A stretch of DNA of 64,000 nt from an uncultured Clostridia bacterium (GTDB lineage Bacteria; Bacillota; Clostridia; Christensenellales; Borkfalkiaceae). How positions within the stretch are numbered: position 1 is the first letter of the stretch; each line of letters opens with the position of its first letter. A model generated the notes under the pieces. The model had not been told where the DNA came from. It made no database searches and was given only the letters and a program-made list of their open reading frames with translations. The translations under genes and the position numbers were made by a program. Where the stretch lies: NCBI GenBank assembly GCA_944368775.1, contig CALVXB010000012.1:1-64000 (forward strand), read 5' to 3'. This document shows positions 15,506 through 24,562 of the stretch, one piece after another.

Positions 15506-18130
15506 ATGAAGAAAAAGTTTTTGATCGCAACGATGATCGCCTGCCTGGCGCTTTCGGCGTTCGGCGGGGCGGCGGCGTTTGCCGCAGAAGGGCGCGCCTC
15601 GAGCGGGATGAGCCTGCTGCTCCCCGCCTCGTACGAGCAGTACATGGAGCTGAACGCGCCTTCGGGCTATGTGATGAACGACGACTACATCGCCATCGCA
15701 GACGGCTCGCAAATTTACCTGTACGCGCGCGATGCGGGCGGCGGGTATATGCGCTTTGACGCGGGCGCGAGCGTATCGTCGATGCAGCTGTACGAGTCGG
15801 GCGGCGCGACGTATCTGTTCTTCGTTTCTTCCGGGCTGACCGATTCGGTCGTCCGCTATGCGGTGTGCACCGAAAGCGGGCTGGCAGACGCCGCGAGCAC
15901 GGCGGTGACGGGGTGCTCTTCTTTTGCCATCTACACGACGGACGCGGGCACTTACTTTTACTATGTGACCTCGATGCGCAGCATCGTGCGCGCCCCGATG
16001 AGCGGGACGCAGATACAGCTCGAAAGCGCGGAGAGCGTGCGGCAGAGCGACGGCAACATCGTCGCGCCCACCTTCTTCCTCTACGGCTCGGCGCTGTACT
16101 ACTCGTGGAACACGGACATCTGCGCGGCGGACGGCACCGCCGTGTGGCGCACCGCGTCGCCCGTCGCATCCTTTGCGGCGACGGAGGCGGGCTGCTACTA
16201 CGTCTCCAACGACGACCGCGCCCTCTACCGCGCGGCGGATGCAGAGCAGTCGCCCGCGGCGCAGCCGCTGACGGAGGGGAATATCAACTCCGTTTCCGCC
16301 TACGACGGGATGCTGTACCTGACGACGGAAAACAAGGTGCGCGGCTTTGACCCCGCATCCAACGCGTACAGCGGCTACGAGATCAGCCGCTATTCTGACA
16401 GCGCAAACCGACTCGGCGCGGGCGCGCGCGACATCTCCGTGTACGACAGCAAGGTGGTCGTCGCGGATACGGGCAACGGCCGCGCGAGCGTGTACGACGC
16501 GGGCACCCGCCGCTACACCGCCATCTCCACCGAAACGGCTCCCCTGCTCGTGTGCGCGGGCGAAAGCGTGTTCGCCGCCGCCGACGAGTACAACGTGTAT
16601 ATCTATTCGTATGAAGGGGAACTTTTGGATACCGAGGCGATCGGCGCGCGCATCTACGACCTCGCCTATTCCTTCGGCACCTTCTACGTCGTATCCGAAA
16701 CCAGCCAGCGCCGCGGGGCGATCGTGCCCGACGGCAGCGGCTATACCTTTGAACAGGCCGACGGCACGACGACGGATACCTACATTTCGATCGCCACCGA
16801 TATCGGCGGCTATATCTACCTGCTCGACAGCGCGGGCGGCGTGTATATGTACGCCGACGAGCTCGCCTTCCTCACCGGAAACGGCGAAAAGCTGCCCGCC
16901 GACTTTGCGGGCGCGACGCAGATCGTATCCGACTTCGCGGGCAACGTCACCTGCATGACGGAGAGCGGCGAGATGCTGCGCTACAACAAGCCCACCTCGA
17001 CCAGCGAGGGCTCGACCGACCACATGGAGGCGATCGACCTGAGCGGGCTGGTCGACGGCGCGGACAGCAGCGTCGTATCCTTCGCATTCGGCTTTGAATC
17101 GGGCACCGTGTACTTCCTCGCGGACGGGTTCGTCGCCTCGACCAACGCGCTCGCCGTCGAAGCGCTCGACTCCCTCTCGGCGGCCGGCCTGTACGACGCG
17201 GTGTACACCCGCCTGCCCGACGCAGACTTCGCGAGCGGGCGCATGGCGCGCGTGAGCGAGGGCGCGGTGACGGTGCAGCTCAACCTCTCCTCCCTCGCAG
17301 ACATGGCGACGCTCGACTGCTCCGATTACACCCGCGAGACGCAAGAGCGCATCGGCATCGTGCTGACGCAGACAAACTACGGCGCGATCGTCGTGTTCTA
17401 CGGCGAGACGACGGACGGCATCCACGTCGACCGCAGCTACGACGTGCGGCTGGTGCTGGACAGCGACCCCAACGACGACGCGGGCAACCTCGAGCTGCTC
17501 TCCGACGCGGACACCCTGCACGAGCCGCGCACGGAGGAGGGCTCGCCCTTTACGATCGGCTACACCACCAACGAGGTGGGGCTGTTCAAATACCCGCTGA
17601 TGGGCATGACGGACGGCGACAACCTGTTCGGCAAGCTGGCGACGCTGGAAAAATCGACCGCCGTGACGGTGCTCGACGAGCTGTACCTCGCAAATGACGA
17701 CGTCCTCGACGCGGACCGCTACTACTTTGTGCGGGTCGAGAGCGAGACGGGCGCACTTTCGTACGGCTTCGTGCCCAGCGACTACATCCTCTCCTACCGC
17801 ACGGACGGCGCGCAGGAGAGCACCTACACCATGCGCACGCTGAAAAAGGGCGCGAGCATCTCCCTCTACCGCGCGACGGGCGAAGGCACGCTGACGCTGG
17901 AAAACCAGGAACAGGTGCGCGCCTACGGCGAAGAGGACGAAAACGGCATGATCTTCGTCTCCTATACCGACGAAAGCGGCATCGTGTACGAGGGGCTGAT
18001 CGAGGCCTCGGCGCTGTACAAGGCGAACGAGTACATCGTGTATGTGCTCATCTTCGTGCCCGTCGTCACCATCGCGCTGCTCGCGAGCGTGGGCTACCTC
18101 ATCTTCCGCAAACAGCCGACCGACCGATAA
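15506..18130 (+). CDS. Large signal-peptide protein with propeller-like repeats, SH3-like pair and C-terminal helix
   Basis: 874 residues from ATG 15506, where MKKKF and a hydrophobic core ending AFAAEG make a clear signal peptide; GGGGA lies five bases upstream. Upstream in-frame codons lack this. Residues about 45-560 are repeated units with Y-L-x-x / D-x-V-V-A-D-T-G-N-G-R-A-S-V-Y-D strands, resembling NHL/YWTD beta-propeller blades. Residues about 670-830 contain two SH3-like stretches (closing S-Y-G-F-V-P-S-D-Y-I and V-Y-E-G-L-I-E-A). A helix near 840-865 and a short RKQPTDR tail anchor it, domain outside. Paired in layout with the 13833 gene. Probably an envelope sensor or scaffold; no function known to me. 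Confidence 0.78.
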   Translation: MKKKFLIATMIACLALSAFGGAAAFAAEGRASSGMSLLLPASYEQYMELNAPSGYVMNDDYIAIADGSQIYLYARDAGGGYMRFDAGASVSSMQLYESGGATYLFFVSSGLTDSVVRYAVCTESGLADAASTAVTGCSSFAIYTTDAGTYFYYVTSMRSIVRAPMSGTQIQLESAESVRQSDGNIVAPTFFLYGSALYYSWNTDICAADGTAVWRTASPVASFAATEAGCYYVSNDDRALYRAADAEQSPAAQPLTEGNINSVSAYDGMLYLTTENKVRGFDPASNAYSGYEISRYSDSANRLGAGARDISVYDSKVVVADTGNGRASVYDAGTRRYTAISTETAPLLVCAGESVFAAADEYNVYIYSYEGELLDTEAIGARIYDLAYSFGTFYVVSETSQRRGAIVPDGSGYTFEQADGTTTDTYISIATDIGGYIYLLDSAGGVYMYADELAFLTGNGEKLPADFAGATQIVSDFAGNVTCMTESGEMLRYNKPTSTSEGSTDHMEAIDLSGLVDGADSSVVSFAFGFESGTVYFLADGFVASTNALAVEALDSLSAAGLYDAVYTRLPDADFASGRMARVSEGAVTVQLNLSSLADMATLDCSDYTRETQERIGIVLTQTNYGAIVVFYGETTDGIHVDRSYDVRLVLDSDPNDDAGNLELLSDADTLHEPRTEEGSPFTIGYTTNEVGLFKYPLMGMTDGDNLFGKLATLEKSTAVTVLDELYLANDDVLDADRYYFVRVESETGALSYGFVPSDYILSYRTDGAQESTYTMRTLKKGASISLYRATGEGTLTLENQEQVRAYGEEDENGMIFVSYTDESGIVYEGLIEASALYKANEYIVYVLIFVPVVTIALLASVGYLIFRKQPTDR

Positions 18131-18144
18131 AACAAAAACGCCTG

Positions 18145-18176
18145 CGGGCGGGGATCTTCCCCGCCCGTTTTTTTGT
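18145..18176 (+). terminator. Rho-independent terminator
   Basis: A 10-bp stem CGGGCGGGGA (18145-18154) pairs with TCCCCGCCCG (18158-18167), followed by seven T. It ends the 15506 transcript. Confidence 0.92.
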
Positions 18177-18247
18177 TTTGAAGGGCCGCCGCGTTGCCCC
18201 TTCCACAACCCTTTCCGCCGCCCGCTCCGCCGCAAAACGGGCGCGTA

Positions 18248-18279
18248 AAAGCCCCGCGGAGGGTCCCCCACGGGGCTTT
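18248..18279 (-). terminator. Terminator of the OB-fold protein gene
   Basis: Stem AAAGCCCCG (18248-18256) pairs with CGGGGCTTT (18271-18279). Read on the minus strand it ends in TTTT. It lies 48 bases after the stop at 18328. Confidence 0.75.
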
Positions 18280-18327
18280 CATCGGAGAATAGCGGCGGAG
18301 GGTCTCCCCTCTTCCGCGTGTGAGCGC

Positions 18328-19035
18328 TCACATACCCTGCTCGCGCGGGGCGCCGTAACCTGCGGCCTTGTCCGTATTCGTATAGAGAGAAAATTCCCGC
18401 TCGAGGTCGAACTCATCGGCGCTGTCGAAGGCGGCGAGCTTGGAGACGGATACCTCGTAGGCGGTCATCGTCTTGACCTCGTATTCGCTCAATTTTTTTT
18501 GATACTCGCGACTCTGGATGCGCCCGGAGAGGGCGATGCGGTCGCCCACCTGCAAGTTCTTCACAAAGCGCGCGTTGCGCCCCCAGGCGATGCACGGGAT
18601 ATAGTCTGACTTGTTGTACGCGCGGTTGACGGCGACGAGCAGATCGGCGATCTCGCGGTTGAAGGGGGTGGTGCGGTAGACGGGCGGCTTGCAGATGTAG
18701 CCGCTCAAGACGATGCTGTTGGGGTTGCGCGCGGGCGGCGCGTCGACGATCTCGCGCACGAACACGGTGAGCATCAGCCGCGAGCGGCCGTTTTCGAGCT
18801 TGTTGTACGAGCGGAACTGCCCCAGCGCGCACAGCGTCGCGCCCGCTTTTAATTCGTGCTCGGAGATCAGCCGCTCGGACACGGTGACGGGCAGCGTATC
18901 CGCCTGCCCCGAAAGGCGCACGACCTTGACTTTCAGTTCGTAAAAGCCCTCGCCGTACACCTCGTGCGAAAACTTCGCTTCGCCGACGATCTCACCCATG
19001 ATGAAGACGCGGTTGTTCTTCTCGGTACTGTTCAT
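18328..19035 (-). CDS. Single-stranded DNA-binding-like protein with two OB folds
   Basis: 235 residues. The chosen start is the second of two ATGs (MNSTEK); GGGAGG abuts the first, so only the second has normal spacing of six bases. Residues about 10-105 (V-F-I-M-G-E-I-V-G, then L-C-A-L-G-Q-F-R-S) and about 118-205 (S-I-V-L-S-G-Y-I-C, Y-I-P-C-I-A-W-G-R-N-A, G-D-R-I-A-L-S-G-R-I-Q-S-R) each read as an SSB-type OB fold. The length exceeds normal SSB, and the acidic DDDIPF-type SSB tail is absent. It probably binds single-stranded DNA, as an accessory SSB rather than the essential one. It follows the deacetylase gene by 104 bases on the same strand; that gap has a 9-bp GC hairpin (19111-19134) without a U-run. 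Confidence 0.8.
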   Translation of the reverse strand: MNSTEKNNRVFIMGEIVGEAKFSHEVYGEGFYELKVKVVRLSGQADTLPVTVSERLISEHELKAGATLCALGQFRSYNKLENGRSRLMLTVFVREIVDAPPARNPNSIVLSGYICKPPVYRTTPFNREIADLLVAVNRAYNKSDYIPCIAWGRNARFVKNLQVGDRIALSGRIQSREYQKKLSEYEVKTMTAYEVSVSKLAAFDSADEFDLEREFSLYTNTDKAAGYGAPREQGM

Positions 19036-19139
19036 TTCCATCCTCCCTGCATTGCCGTATCGTTTTTCAGGCTTTGAATTTTGATGCGGGACGCCGCGCA
19101 GCCCCCTCTCGGCAGCGCCGCGGAGGGCGCTGCCCCCGC

Positions 19140-19907
19140 TCACGCCGCGGGGCGCTGGCGGCCCTGCGCGTCGATCGAAGTCGGGCCTTCCAAGAGCAGC
19201 TCGCCGACGGGAACGAAGGTATAGCCGCCGTTTTGCAGCGCGTCTAAGATGGCGGGCAGCGCTTCGGCGGTGTGCAGGCCGTTGTTGTGGCAGAGGATGA
19301 TGCTCCCCGCCTTCGCCCGGCCGGTCACGCGCAGCGCGATGTCGCTCGCGGACAAGTCCTTCCAGTCGAGGCTGTCGACGTCCCACTGGATGACCGTAAG
19401 CCCCTCCTCCGCCGCCGTGCGGATGAGGCGGTCGTCGTACTCGCCGAAGGGGGCGCGGAACAGCTTCACCTGCTTGCCGGTCAGGGCAGAGATCGCTTCG
19501 GCAGAGCTGCGCAGCTCGGCGCGGATGCGCCCCTCCTCCATGCCCGCCATGTGCGAGTGCGTCGCGCTGTGCGTGCCGATCTCGTGCCCCGCCTCGTCGA
19601 TCTTGCGCACGAAGTCGGGGTACTTTTCCGCCCAAAACTCGACCATGAAGAAGGTGGCGCGCACCCCTTCGCGCGCGAGCGCGGCGAGGATGTCGTCGGT
19701 GTGGTCGGTGCCCCAGGCGCAGTCGAAGGTGATCGAGACGCTTTGATCCTCCCGCTCGACGCTGTACACGGGCAGGCGGCGCACCGTTCCGCCCGCGAGC
19801 AGGACGTACGCGCCCGTACAGCGGAGCAGGATGACGAGCGCCAGCGCGAGCGCCGCCAAAGACAGCGCGCCCGCCGCGCGGCGGAGGCGGAATGTGCATA
19901 CGTTCAT
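19140..19907 (-). CDS. Polysaccharide deacetylase (NodB-type)
   Basis: 255 residues with an N-terminal membrane anchor or signal (residues 10-30) and a NodB-fold domain from about residue 55. Motifs seen: S-I-T-F-D-C-A-W-G (motif 1; the usual second Asp is Cys), H-S-A-T-H-S-H (motif 2, metal histidines), R-A-P-F-G-E-Y-D (motif 3), and S-I-I-L-C-H-N-N (last motif). TFDxAWG is the form seen in sporulation deacetylases of the PdaB type. It should remove acetyl groups from peptidoglycan or a related glycan at the cell surface. A TATAAT at 19922-19927 lies only 14 bases upstream of the ATG, so the leader is about 7 bases and GGGGAG sits right at the 5' end. Confidence 0.88.
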   Translation of the reverse strand: MNVCTFRLRRAAGALSLAALALALVILLRCTGAYVLLAGGTVRRLPVYSVEREDQSVSITFDCAWGTDHTDDILAALAREGVRATFFMVEFWAEKYPDFVRKIDEAGHEIGTHSATHSHMAGMEEGRIRAELRSSAEAISALTGKQVKLFRAPFGEYDDRLIRTAAEEGLTVIQWDVDSLDWKDLSASDIALRVTGRAKAGSIILCHNNGLHTAEALPAILDALQNGGYTFVPVGELLLEGPTSIDAQGRQRPAA

Positions 19908-20093
19908 CTCAGTTCTCCCCCATTATACCTGCCCGCGGCGGGCAGATATAGGCAGATATCGGCGAAGAATGGGCGGCTGTGTCGAAAGCGCCTGCGCCGT
20001 ATCCTCTCACCTCTTTTTCTCTACTATATGCCCCCGCCCCGCCGAACATGCCGCGCGGAAAAAACTTTTTGAGCGCGCCCGCAGGCGACAAAT

Positions 20094-20125
20094 TCAAAAG
20101 AGCGCGGCGCCTCGCGGCGCCGCGC
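20094..20125 (-). terminator. Terminator of the ABC exporter operon
   Basis: A perfect 10-bp stem (20102-20111 with 20116-20125, loop of four) is followed on the minus strand by TCTTTTGAATTT. It lies 22 bases after the stop at 20147. Confidence 0.85.
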
Positions 20126-20146
20126 CCACATTCTTTTATAATAATG

Positions 20147-21994
20147 TCACACTTGCTCGAACTGCGCGTTGTACAGGTCGGCGTAAAAGCCCTTTTTGGC
20201 GAGCAGCTGCTCGTGCGTGCCGCTCTCGATGATGTCGCCGCCGTTCATCACGAGGATGAGGTCGGCGTTGCGGATGGTGGAGAGGCGGTGGGCGATGATG
20301 AAGGAGGTGCGGCCGACGGTCAGGCGGTCCATCGCCTTCTGGATGAGCTCCTCGGTACGGGTATCGACTGAAGAGGTCGCCTCGTCGAGGATGAGCATGG
20401 GCGCATTCTCGATCATGGCGCGGGCGATGGTGACGAGCTGCTTCTGCCCGGCGGAGAGGTTGGCCTTGTCGTCGAGCAGGGTGTCGTAGCCGCGCGGCAG
20501 CGTCGTGATGAAGTGGTGCAGCCCGACCGCCTTGCAGGCGCGCTCGACCTGCGCGTCGGTGACCCCCTGCTTGCTGTACACGATGTTTTCGCGCACGCTG
20601 CCCTCGAACAGCCAGGTATCCTGCAGCACCATGCAGAACAGCTCGTGCACGTTGTCGCGGGTGAGCTCGCTCGTCGGGATGCCGTCGATGCGGATGCAGC
20701 CGCCGTCCGGCTCGTAAAAGCGCATGAGCAGGTTGACGAGCGTCGTCTTGCCCGCGCCCGTCGGGCCGACGATGGCGATCTTCTGCCCCGCGTGTGCGAC
20801 GGCGGAAAAGTCGTGGATGATGATCTTGTCGGGGTCGTAGCCGAAGCGCACGTGCTCGAAGGAGACTTCGCCCTTGACGGCGGCGGGATCGAGGCGCTTT
20901 TTCTTATCCGCCTCGTCGGCAAGCTCCGCCTCGCCCAAAAACTCGAACACCCGCTCGGAGGCGGCGGCGGCCGTCTGCATGCTCGTAAACGCCTGCGCCA
21001 ACTGCGAGAGGGGGGAGGTGAACAGGCGGACGTAGAGGGTGAAGGCGATGATGGTGCCGAAGCCTTCGAGCTGCTCGTTCACGAGCAGCGCCGCGCCGAC
21101 GACGCAGACGGCGACGTACCCGAGGTTGCCGATAAAGGTCATGAGCGGCATCATCAGCCCCGAGAGGAACTGCGACTTCCACGCGCTGGTGTACAGCTTG
21201 TAGTTGATGTCGTTGAAGGCGTCCTTGACCATGCGCTCGCCGTTGTACGCCTTGACGACGTTGTGCCCGGCGTACACTTCCTCGATGTGGCCGTCCATGT
21301 CGCCCAGATACCGCTGCTGCCGCGCGAAGTATTTTTGCGAGCGGCCCATGATCAGGAACATGAGTACGAAGCCGATCAGGCTTGCGCCGATGGCGGTGAA
21401 GGCCATGATCCAGTTGGTCACGAACATCATGACCACGCTGCCGACCAGCATGACAACGGCGGTGACGAAGGTGGTGATGGATTGGTTGAGCGTCTGCCCG
21501 ATGGTGTCGACGTCGTTGGTCACGCGCGAGAGCACGTCGCCGACCGAATGTGCGTCGAAGTATTGCAGGGGCAGGCGGTTGATCTTTTCGGAGATGGCGG
21601 TGCGCAGGGCGCGCGCGTTCTTTTGCGTGACCGTCGCCATGAGCAGCCCCTGCACATACGAGCAAAGCAGCCCCGCGCCGTAGATGGCGACGAGCAGCAT
21701 GCACAGGCGGAACACCTCGCTCATATCCATCCGCAGCGCCGTATCCAGCCCGAGGTCGGGCAGGTAGACGAAGGAGCTTTGAATGGCGTCCGTCAGGTCG
21801 CTCAAAATGTTGGGGCCGATGAGGTTGAGCACCGTGCCCGCGACCGCAAAGACGAGCGCGGCGACGATCATGGCGAGGAAGGGCTTGAGGAAGCGAAGGA
21901 GCTGCCCCGACGCCTTTTTGAAGTCTTTGGGTTTTTCTGCGGGGCCGCGCCCGTGCGGGCCGCGGCGGACGGGTCTGCGCTGCGTCGTACTCAT
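20147..21994 (-). CDS. ABC exporter, catalytically complete half (membrane + ATPase)
   Basis: 615 residues: a basic N-terminus, six membrane helices (about 30-330) and an ATPase domain. Seen are Walker A GPTGAGKTT (about 405), an LSAGQ signature (about 508), Walker B LILDEATSS with the catalytic Glu, and the switch His in IIAHRLST. The signature departs from LSGGQ (G to A). It starts inside the stop of the upstream gene (ATGA overlap, GGGAGGTGA upstream), so both are made together. With its partner it fits the heterodimeric drug/peptide exporter class (BmrCD/LmrCD-like): this half supplies the good Walker B and the weak signature. Substrate cannot be told from sequence. Confidence 0.92.
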   Translation of the reverse strand: MSTTQRRPVRRGPHGRGPAEKPKDFKKASGQLLRFLKPFLAMIVAALVFAVAGTVLNLIGPNILSDLTDAIQSSFVYLPDLGLDTALRMDMSEVFRLCMLLVAIYGAGLLCSYVQGLLMATVTQKNARALRTAISEKINRLPLQYFDAHSVGDVLSRVTNDVDTIGQTLNQSITTFVTAVVMLVGSVVMMFVTNWIMAFTAIGASLIGFVLMFLIMGRSQKYFARQQRYLGDMDGHIEEVYAGHNVVKAYNGERMVKDAFNDINYKLYTSAWKSQFLSGLMMPLMTFIGNLGYVAVCVVGAALLVNEQLEGFGTIIAFTLYVRLFTSPLSQLAQAFTSMQTAAAASERVFEFLGEAELADEADKKKRLDPAAVKGEVSFEHVRFGYDPDKIIIHDFSAVAHAGQKIAIVGPTGAGKTTLVNLLMRFYEPDGGCIRIDGIPTSELTRDNVHELFCMVLQDTWLFEGSVRENIVYSKQGVTDAQVERACKAVGLHHFITTLPRGYDTLLDDKANLSAGQKQLVTIARAMIENAPMLILDEATSSVDTRTEELIQKAMDRLTVGRTSFIIAHRLSTIRNADLILVMNGGDIIESGTHEQLLAKKGFYADLYNAQFEQV

Positions 21995-23772
21995 GCGCGG
22001 TCACCTCCCTTCAATTCCTCTTCCGAAAGCTGCGAGTAAGCGATCTCGCGGTAGACGGCGCAGCTCTCCATCAGCTGCTCGTGCGTGCCGTCGCCGACCA
22101 CCCTGCCATCTTCGAGCACGAGGATGCGGTCGGCGTCGCGGATGGTGCCGATGCGCTGGGCGACGATGACGCAGGTCACCCCCGCCAGCTCGTGCTTGAG
22201 CGCCTGCCGCAGCAGTTTATCCGTCTTGTAGTCGAGCGCGGAGAAGGAGTCGTCGAAGATGATGATCTCCGGATCGCGGCAGACGGCGCGGGCAATGGAG
22301 AGGCGCTGCTTCTGCCCGCCCGAAAAGTTGGTGCCCCCCTGCGAGACGTGCGACAGGTAGCCGTCCTCCTTCGCCTCGACGAACTCCTTGCCCTGGGCGA
22401 TGCGAACCGCCTCCTTCACCTTGTCTTCCGTGAAGGTGAGCCCCTCCTTTTCGCCGTAGGCGACGTTGCTCTCCACCGTGCCCGCAAACATCACGGCGCG
22501 CTGGGGCACGTAGCCGATGCGGTCGTGCAGGGCGGAGAGGGTAAACTCTTTGACGTCGACGCCGTCGACGAGCACCTCCCCTTCCGTCGCGTCGTAAAAG
22601 CGGGGGATGAGGTTGACGACGGTCGATTTGCCGCTGCCCGTCGAGCCAATGAGGGCGATCGTCTGCCCGCGCTCGGCCTTGAAGCTGATGTCGTGCAGCA
22701 CGTCGCTGCTCGCGTCGGGGTAGCGGAAGCTAACGTTTCGGAACTCGACGGTGCCGATGGGCGAGCCCGCGGGCAGCGCGGTCAGCGGGCCGTCGAGGAT
22801 GGTCGGCGCAGTGGAGAGCACCTCGTCGATGCGGCGGACGGAGACCATCGCGCGCGGGAGAATGATGAAGATGATGGCGAGCATCATGAACGCGGCGACC
22901 ACCTGCATCGCGTAGCCCGAAAAGGCGGCCATCTGCCCGAACAATTCCGAACGCTCTGCGCCCGTGGGCAGCGCGTCGATGAGGTATGCGCCGATCCAAT
23001 AGATGGCGAGGGTGAGCCCGCTCATGAGCATGGTCATGATGGGTGCCATGATCGCCATCGCGCGGGAGGTGAACAGCTGCGTCTTTGTCAGCGCTTCATT
23101 CGCGCGGCCGAACTTCTTCTCCTGGTAGTCTTCGGCGTTGTAGGCGCGCACGACGCGCACGCCGGTCAGGTTTTCGCGCGTGACGGCGTTGAGGTTGTCG
23201 GTCAGCTTCTGCACGCGGCGGAATTTGGGGAATACGGCGAACAGGACAAAGAGCATGAGCGCGACCATGAGCACGACGGCCGCCGCCGTGACGACCGACC
23301 ACTGCCAATTTGTGGACGTGATCTTGACGACCGCCCAAACGGCGAGGATGGGCGCCTTGATGACCACCTGCAGGCCCATGGACACGACCATTTGCACCTG
23401 CGTGATGTCGTTGGTGGTGCGGGTGATGAGGGAGGCGGTCGAAAAGCGGTTGATCTCCTCCATCGAAAAGCTCTCTACGCGGTCGAACACCTGCGCGCGC
23501 AGGCGAAAGGCGAGCGCCGCCGCGATGCGCGCGGCGAAAAAGCCGACGACGACCGAGCTGAGCGCGCTGCCCAGCGCGCAGGCGAGCATCAGGCCGCCGT
23601 CTCGCCAGATGTCGGCCATGGCGGCTTCCGAACCGGACACGGCGAGGGTGGTGATGCTCGACATATAGTCGGGCATGGTCAGGTCCAGCCAGACCTGCAG
23701 CACGATGAACCCGACGGAAAGGGCCGCATACAGCCATTCGCGCCATTTCAGCGCCTTCAAAATACGGATCAA
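21991..23772 (-). CDS. ABC exporter, degenerate-site half (membrane + ATPase)
   Basis: 593 residues from TTG 23770-23772 (MIRILKALKW), chosen because GGAGGAAC stands eight bases upstream; the longer frame upstream crosses the promoter. Six membrane helices come first, then the ATPase: Walker A GSTGSGKST, signature FSGGQ, Walker B EIIIFDDSFSALD with Asp where the catalytic Glu should be, and Gln in place of the switch His (IVAQRIGT). These two losses are the hallmark of the non-hydrolysing site in heterodimeric exporters. First gene of the two-gene operon, driven by the promoter at 23807-23835. Confidence 0.92.
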   Translation of the reverse strand: MIRILKALKWREWLYAALSVGFIVLQVWLDLTMPDYMSSITTLAVSGSEAAMADIWRDGGLMLACALGSALSSVVVGFFAARIAAALAFRLRAQVFDRVESFSMEEINRFSTASLITRTTNDITQVQMVVSMGLQVVIKAPILAVWAVVKITSTNWQWSVVTAAAVVLMVALMLFVLFAVFPKFRRVQKLTDNLNAVTRENLTGVRVVRAYNAEDYQEKKFGRANEALTKTQLFTSRAMAIMAPIMTMLMSGLTLAIYWIGAYLIDALPTGAERSELFGQMAAFSGYAMQVVAAFMMLAIIFIILPRAMVSVRRIDEVLSTAPTILDGPLTALPAGSPIGTVEFRNVSFRYPDASSDVLHDISFKAERGQTIALIGSTGSGKSTVVNLIPRFYDATEGEVLVDGVDVKEFTLSALHDRIGYVPQRAVMFAGTVESNVAYGEKEGLTFTEDKVKEAVRIAQGKEFVEAKEDGYLSHVSQGGTNFSGGQKQRLSIARAVCRDPEIIIFDDSFSALDYKTDKLLRQALKHELAGVTCVIVAQRIGTIRDADRILVLEDGRVVGDGTHEQLMESCAVYREIAYSQLSEEELKGGDRA

Positions 23773-23806
23773 AGACAGTTCCTCCGAACGTTGCGTTGAT
23801 TTTTCG

Positions 23807-23835
23807 ATTATACCATACGGGCAAAACATTGTCAA
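23807..23835 (-). promoter_or_regulatory. Strong promoter of the ABC exporter operon
   Basis: On the minus strand TTGACA (23830-23835), a 17-base spacer and TATAAT (23807-23812, preceded by TGG). All twelve hexamer bases match consensus. Confidence 0.93.
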
Positions 23836-23889
23836 GGACGGGATCGGGCTAAACAAAGTTTTCTGCATGCCGCCATTTTTATCACACGA

Positions 23890-23918
23890 TTGACAAATTA
23901 CCCGCGCGCGGGTATAAT
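23890..23918 (+). promoter_or_regulatory. Strong promoter of lemA
   Basis: TTGACA (23890-23895), a 17-base spacer and TATAAT (23913-23918), consensus in all hexamer positions. It is back to back with the exporter promoter, 55 bases apart. Confidence 0.93.
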
Positions 23919-23962
23919 AGAGGTACAAGACAAACGCGGAACTTTCCGCAAAGGAGTATCTT

Positions 23963-24550
23963 ATGCCAAATCTGCTCATCCCCGGCTGGGTGGTGCCGAC
24001 CATCGTCGCGGCGGTCGTCGTGCTGCTCGTCATCATCGTCGTCGCCGTGTGCGTCGGCGCGTACAACAGCTTCGTGAAGATGCGCAACGCCTGCGAAGAG
24101 GCGTGGGCGACCATCGACGTCTACCTCAAAAAGCGCTGCGACCTCATCCCCAACCTCGTGGAAACGGTCAAGGGCTACGCCAAGCACGAGAGCGGCACGC
24201 TCGAGAGGGTGATCGCCGCGCGCAACGCCGCCATGAGCGCGGACGCGCCCAAGGACAAGATCGCCGCCGAAAACGCGCTGACGGGCACCCTGCGCTCGCT
24301 GTTCGCGGTAGCGGAGGCGTACCCGCAGCTGCAGGCGAACACCAACTTCCTCGACCTGCAGAACCAGCTCAAACAGATCGAGACGGAGCTGGCCAACGCG
24401 CGCAAGTACTACAACGCGACGGTGCGGCAGATCAATACGAAGATGCAGACCTTCCCCTCCAACCTCATCGCGGGCATGATGAAGCTGGAAAAATTCGAGT
24501 ACTACGAGATCGAAGAGGGAGACCGGCAGAACGTAAAGGTGCAGTTTTAA
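23963..24550 (+). CDS. lemA: LemA family membrane protein
   Basis: 195 residues. One N-terminal helix (residues about 9-32) is followed by the long helical LemA domain: Y-N-S-F-V-K-M-R-N-A-C-E-E-A-W-A, then K-R-C-D-L-I-P-N-L-V-E-T-V-K-G-Y-A, then N-x-Y-N-A-T-V-R-Q-I-N. These are the conserved LemA blocks. AAAGGAGT sits before the ATG. The biochemical role of LemA is unknown. It is followed after 12 bases by a DUF2207 protein, a pairing common in bacteria and thought to act at the membrane together. Confidence 0.95.
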   Translation: MPNLLIPGWVVPTIVAAVVVLLVIIVVAVCVGAYNSFVKMRNACEEAWATIDVYLKKRCDLIPNLVETVKGYAKHESGTLERVIAARNAAMSADAPKDKIAAENALTGTLRSLFAVAEAYPQLQANTNFLDLQNQLKQIETELANARKYYNATVRQINTKMQTFPSNLIAGMMKLEKFEYYEIEEGDRQNVKVQF

Positions 24551-24562
24551 GCGAGGCGCGCC

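Noticed and set aside
15395..18331. A 978-codon minus-strand frame opposite the 15506 gene
   Set aside because: No domain, no signal peptide and no ribosome site, while the plus frame has all three.
22081..23799. Long plus-strand frames opposite the ABC exporter genes
   Set aside because: His/Asp/Arg-rich shadows of the exporter reading frame.
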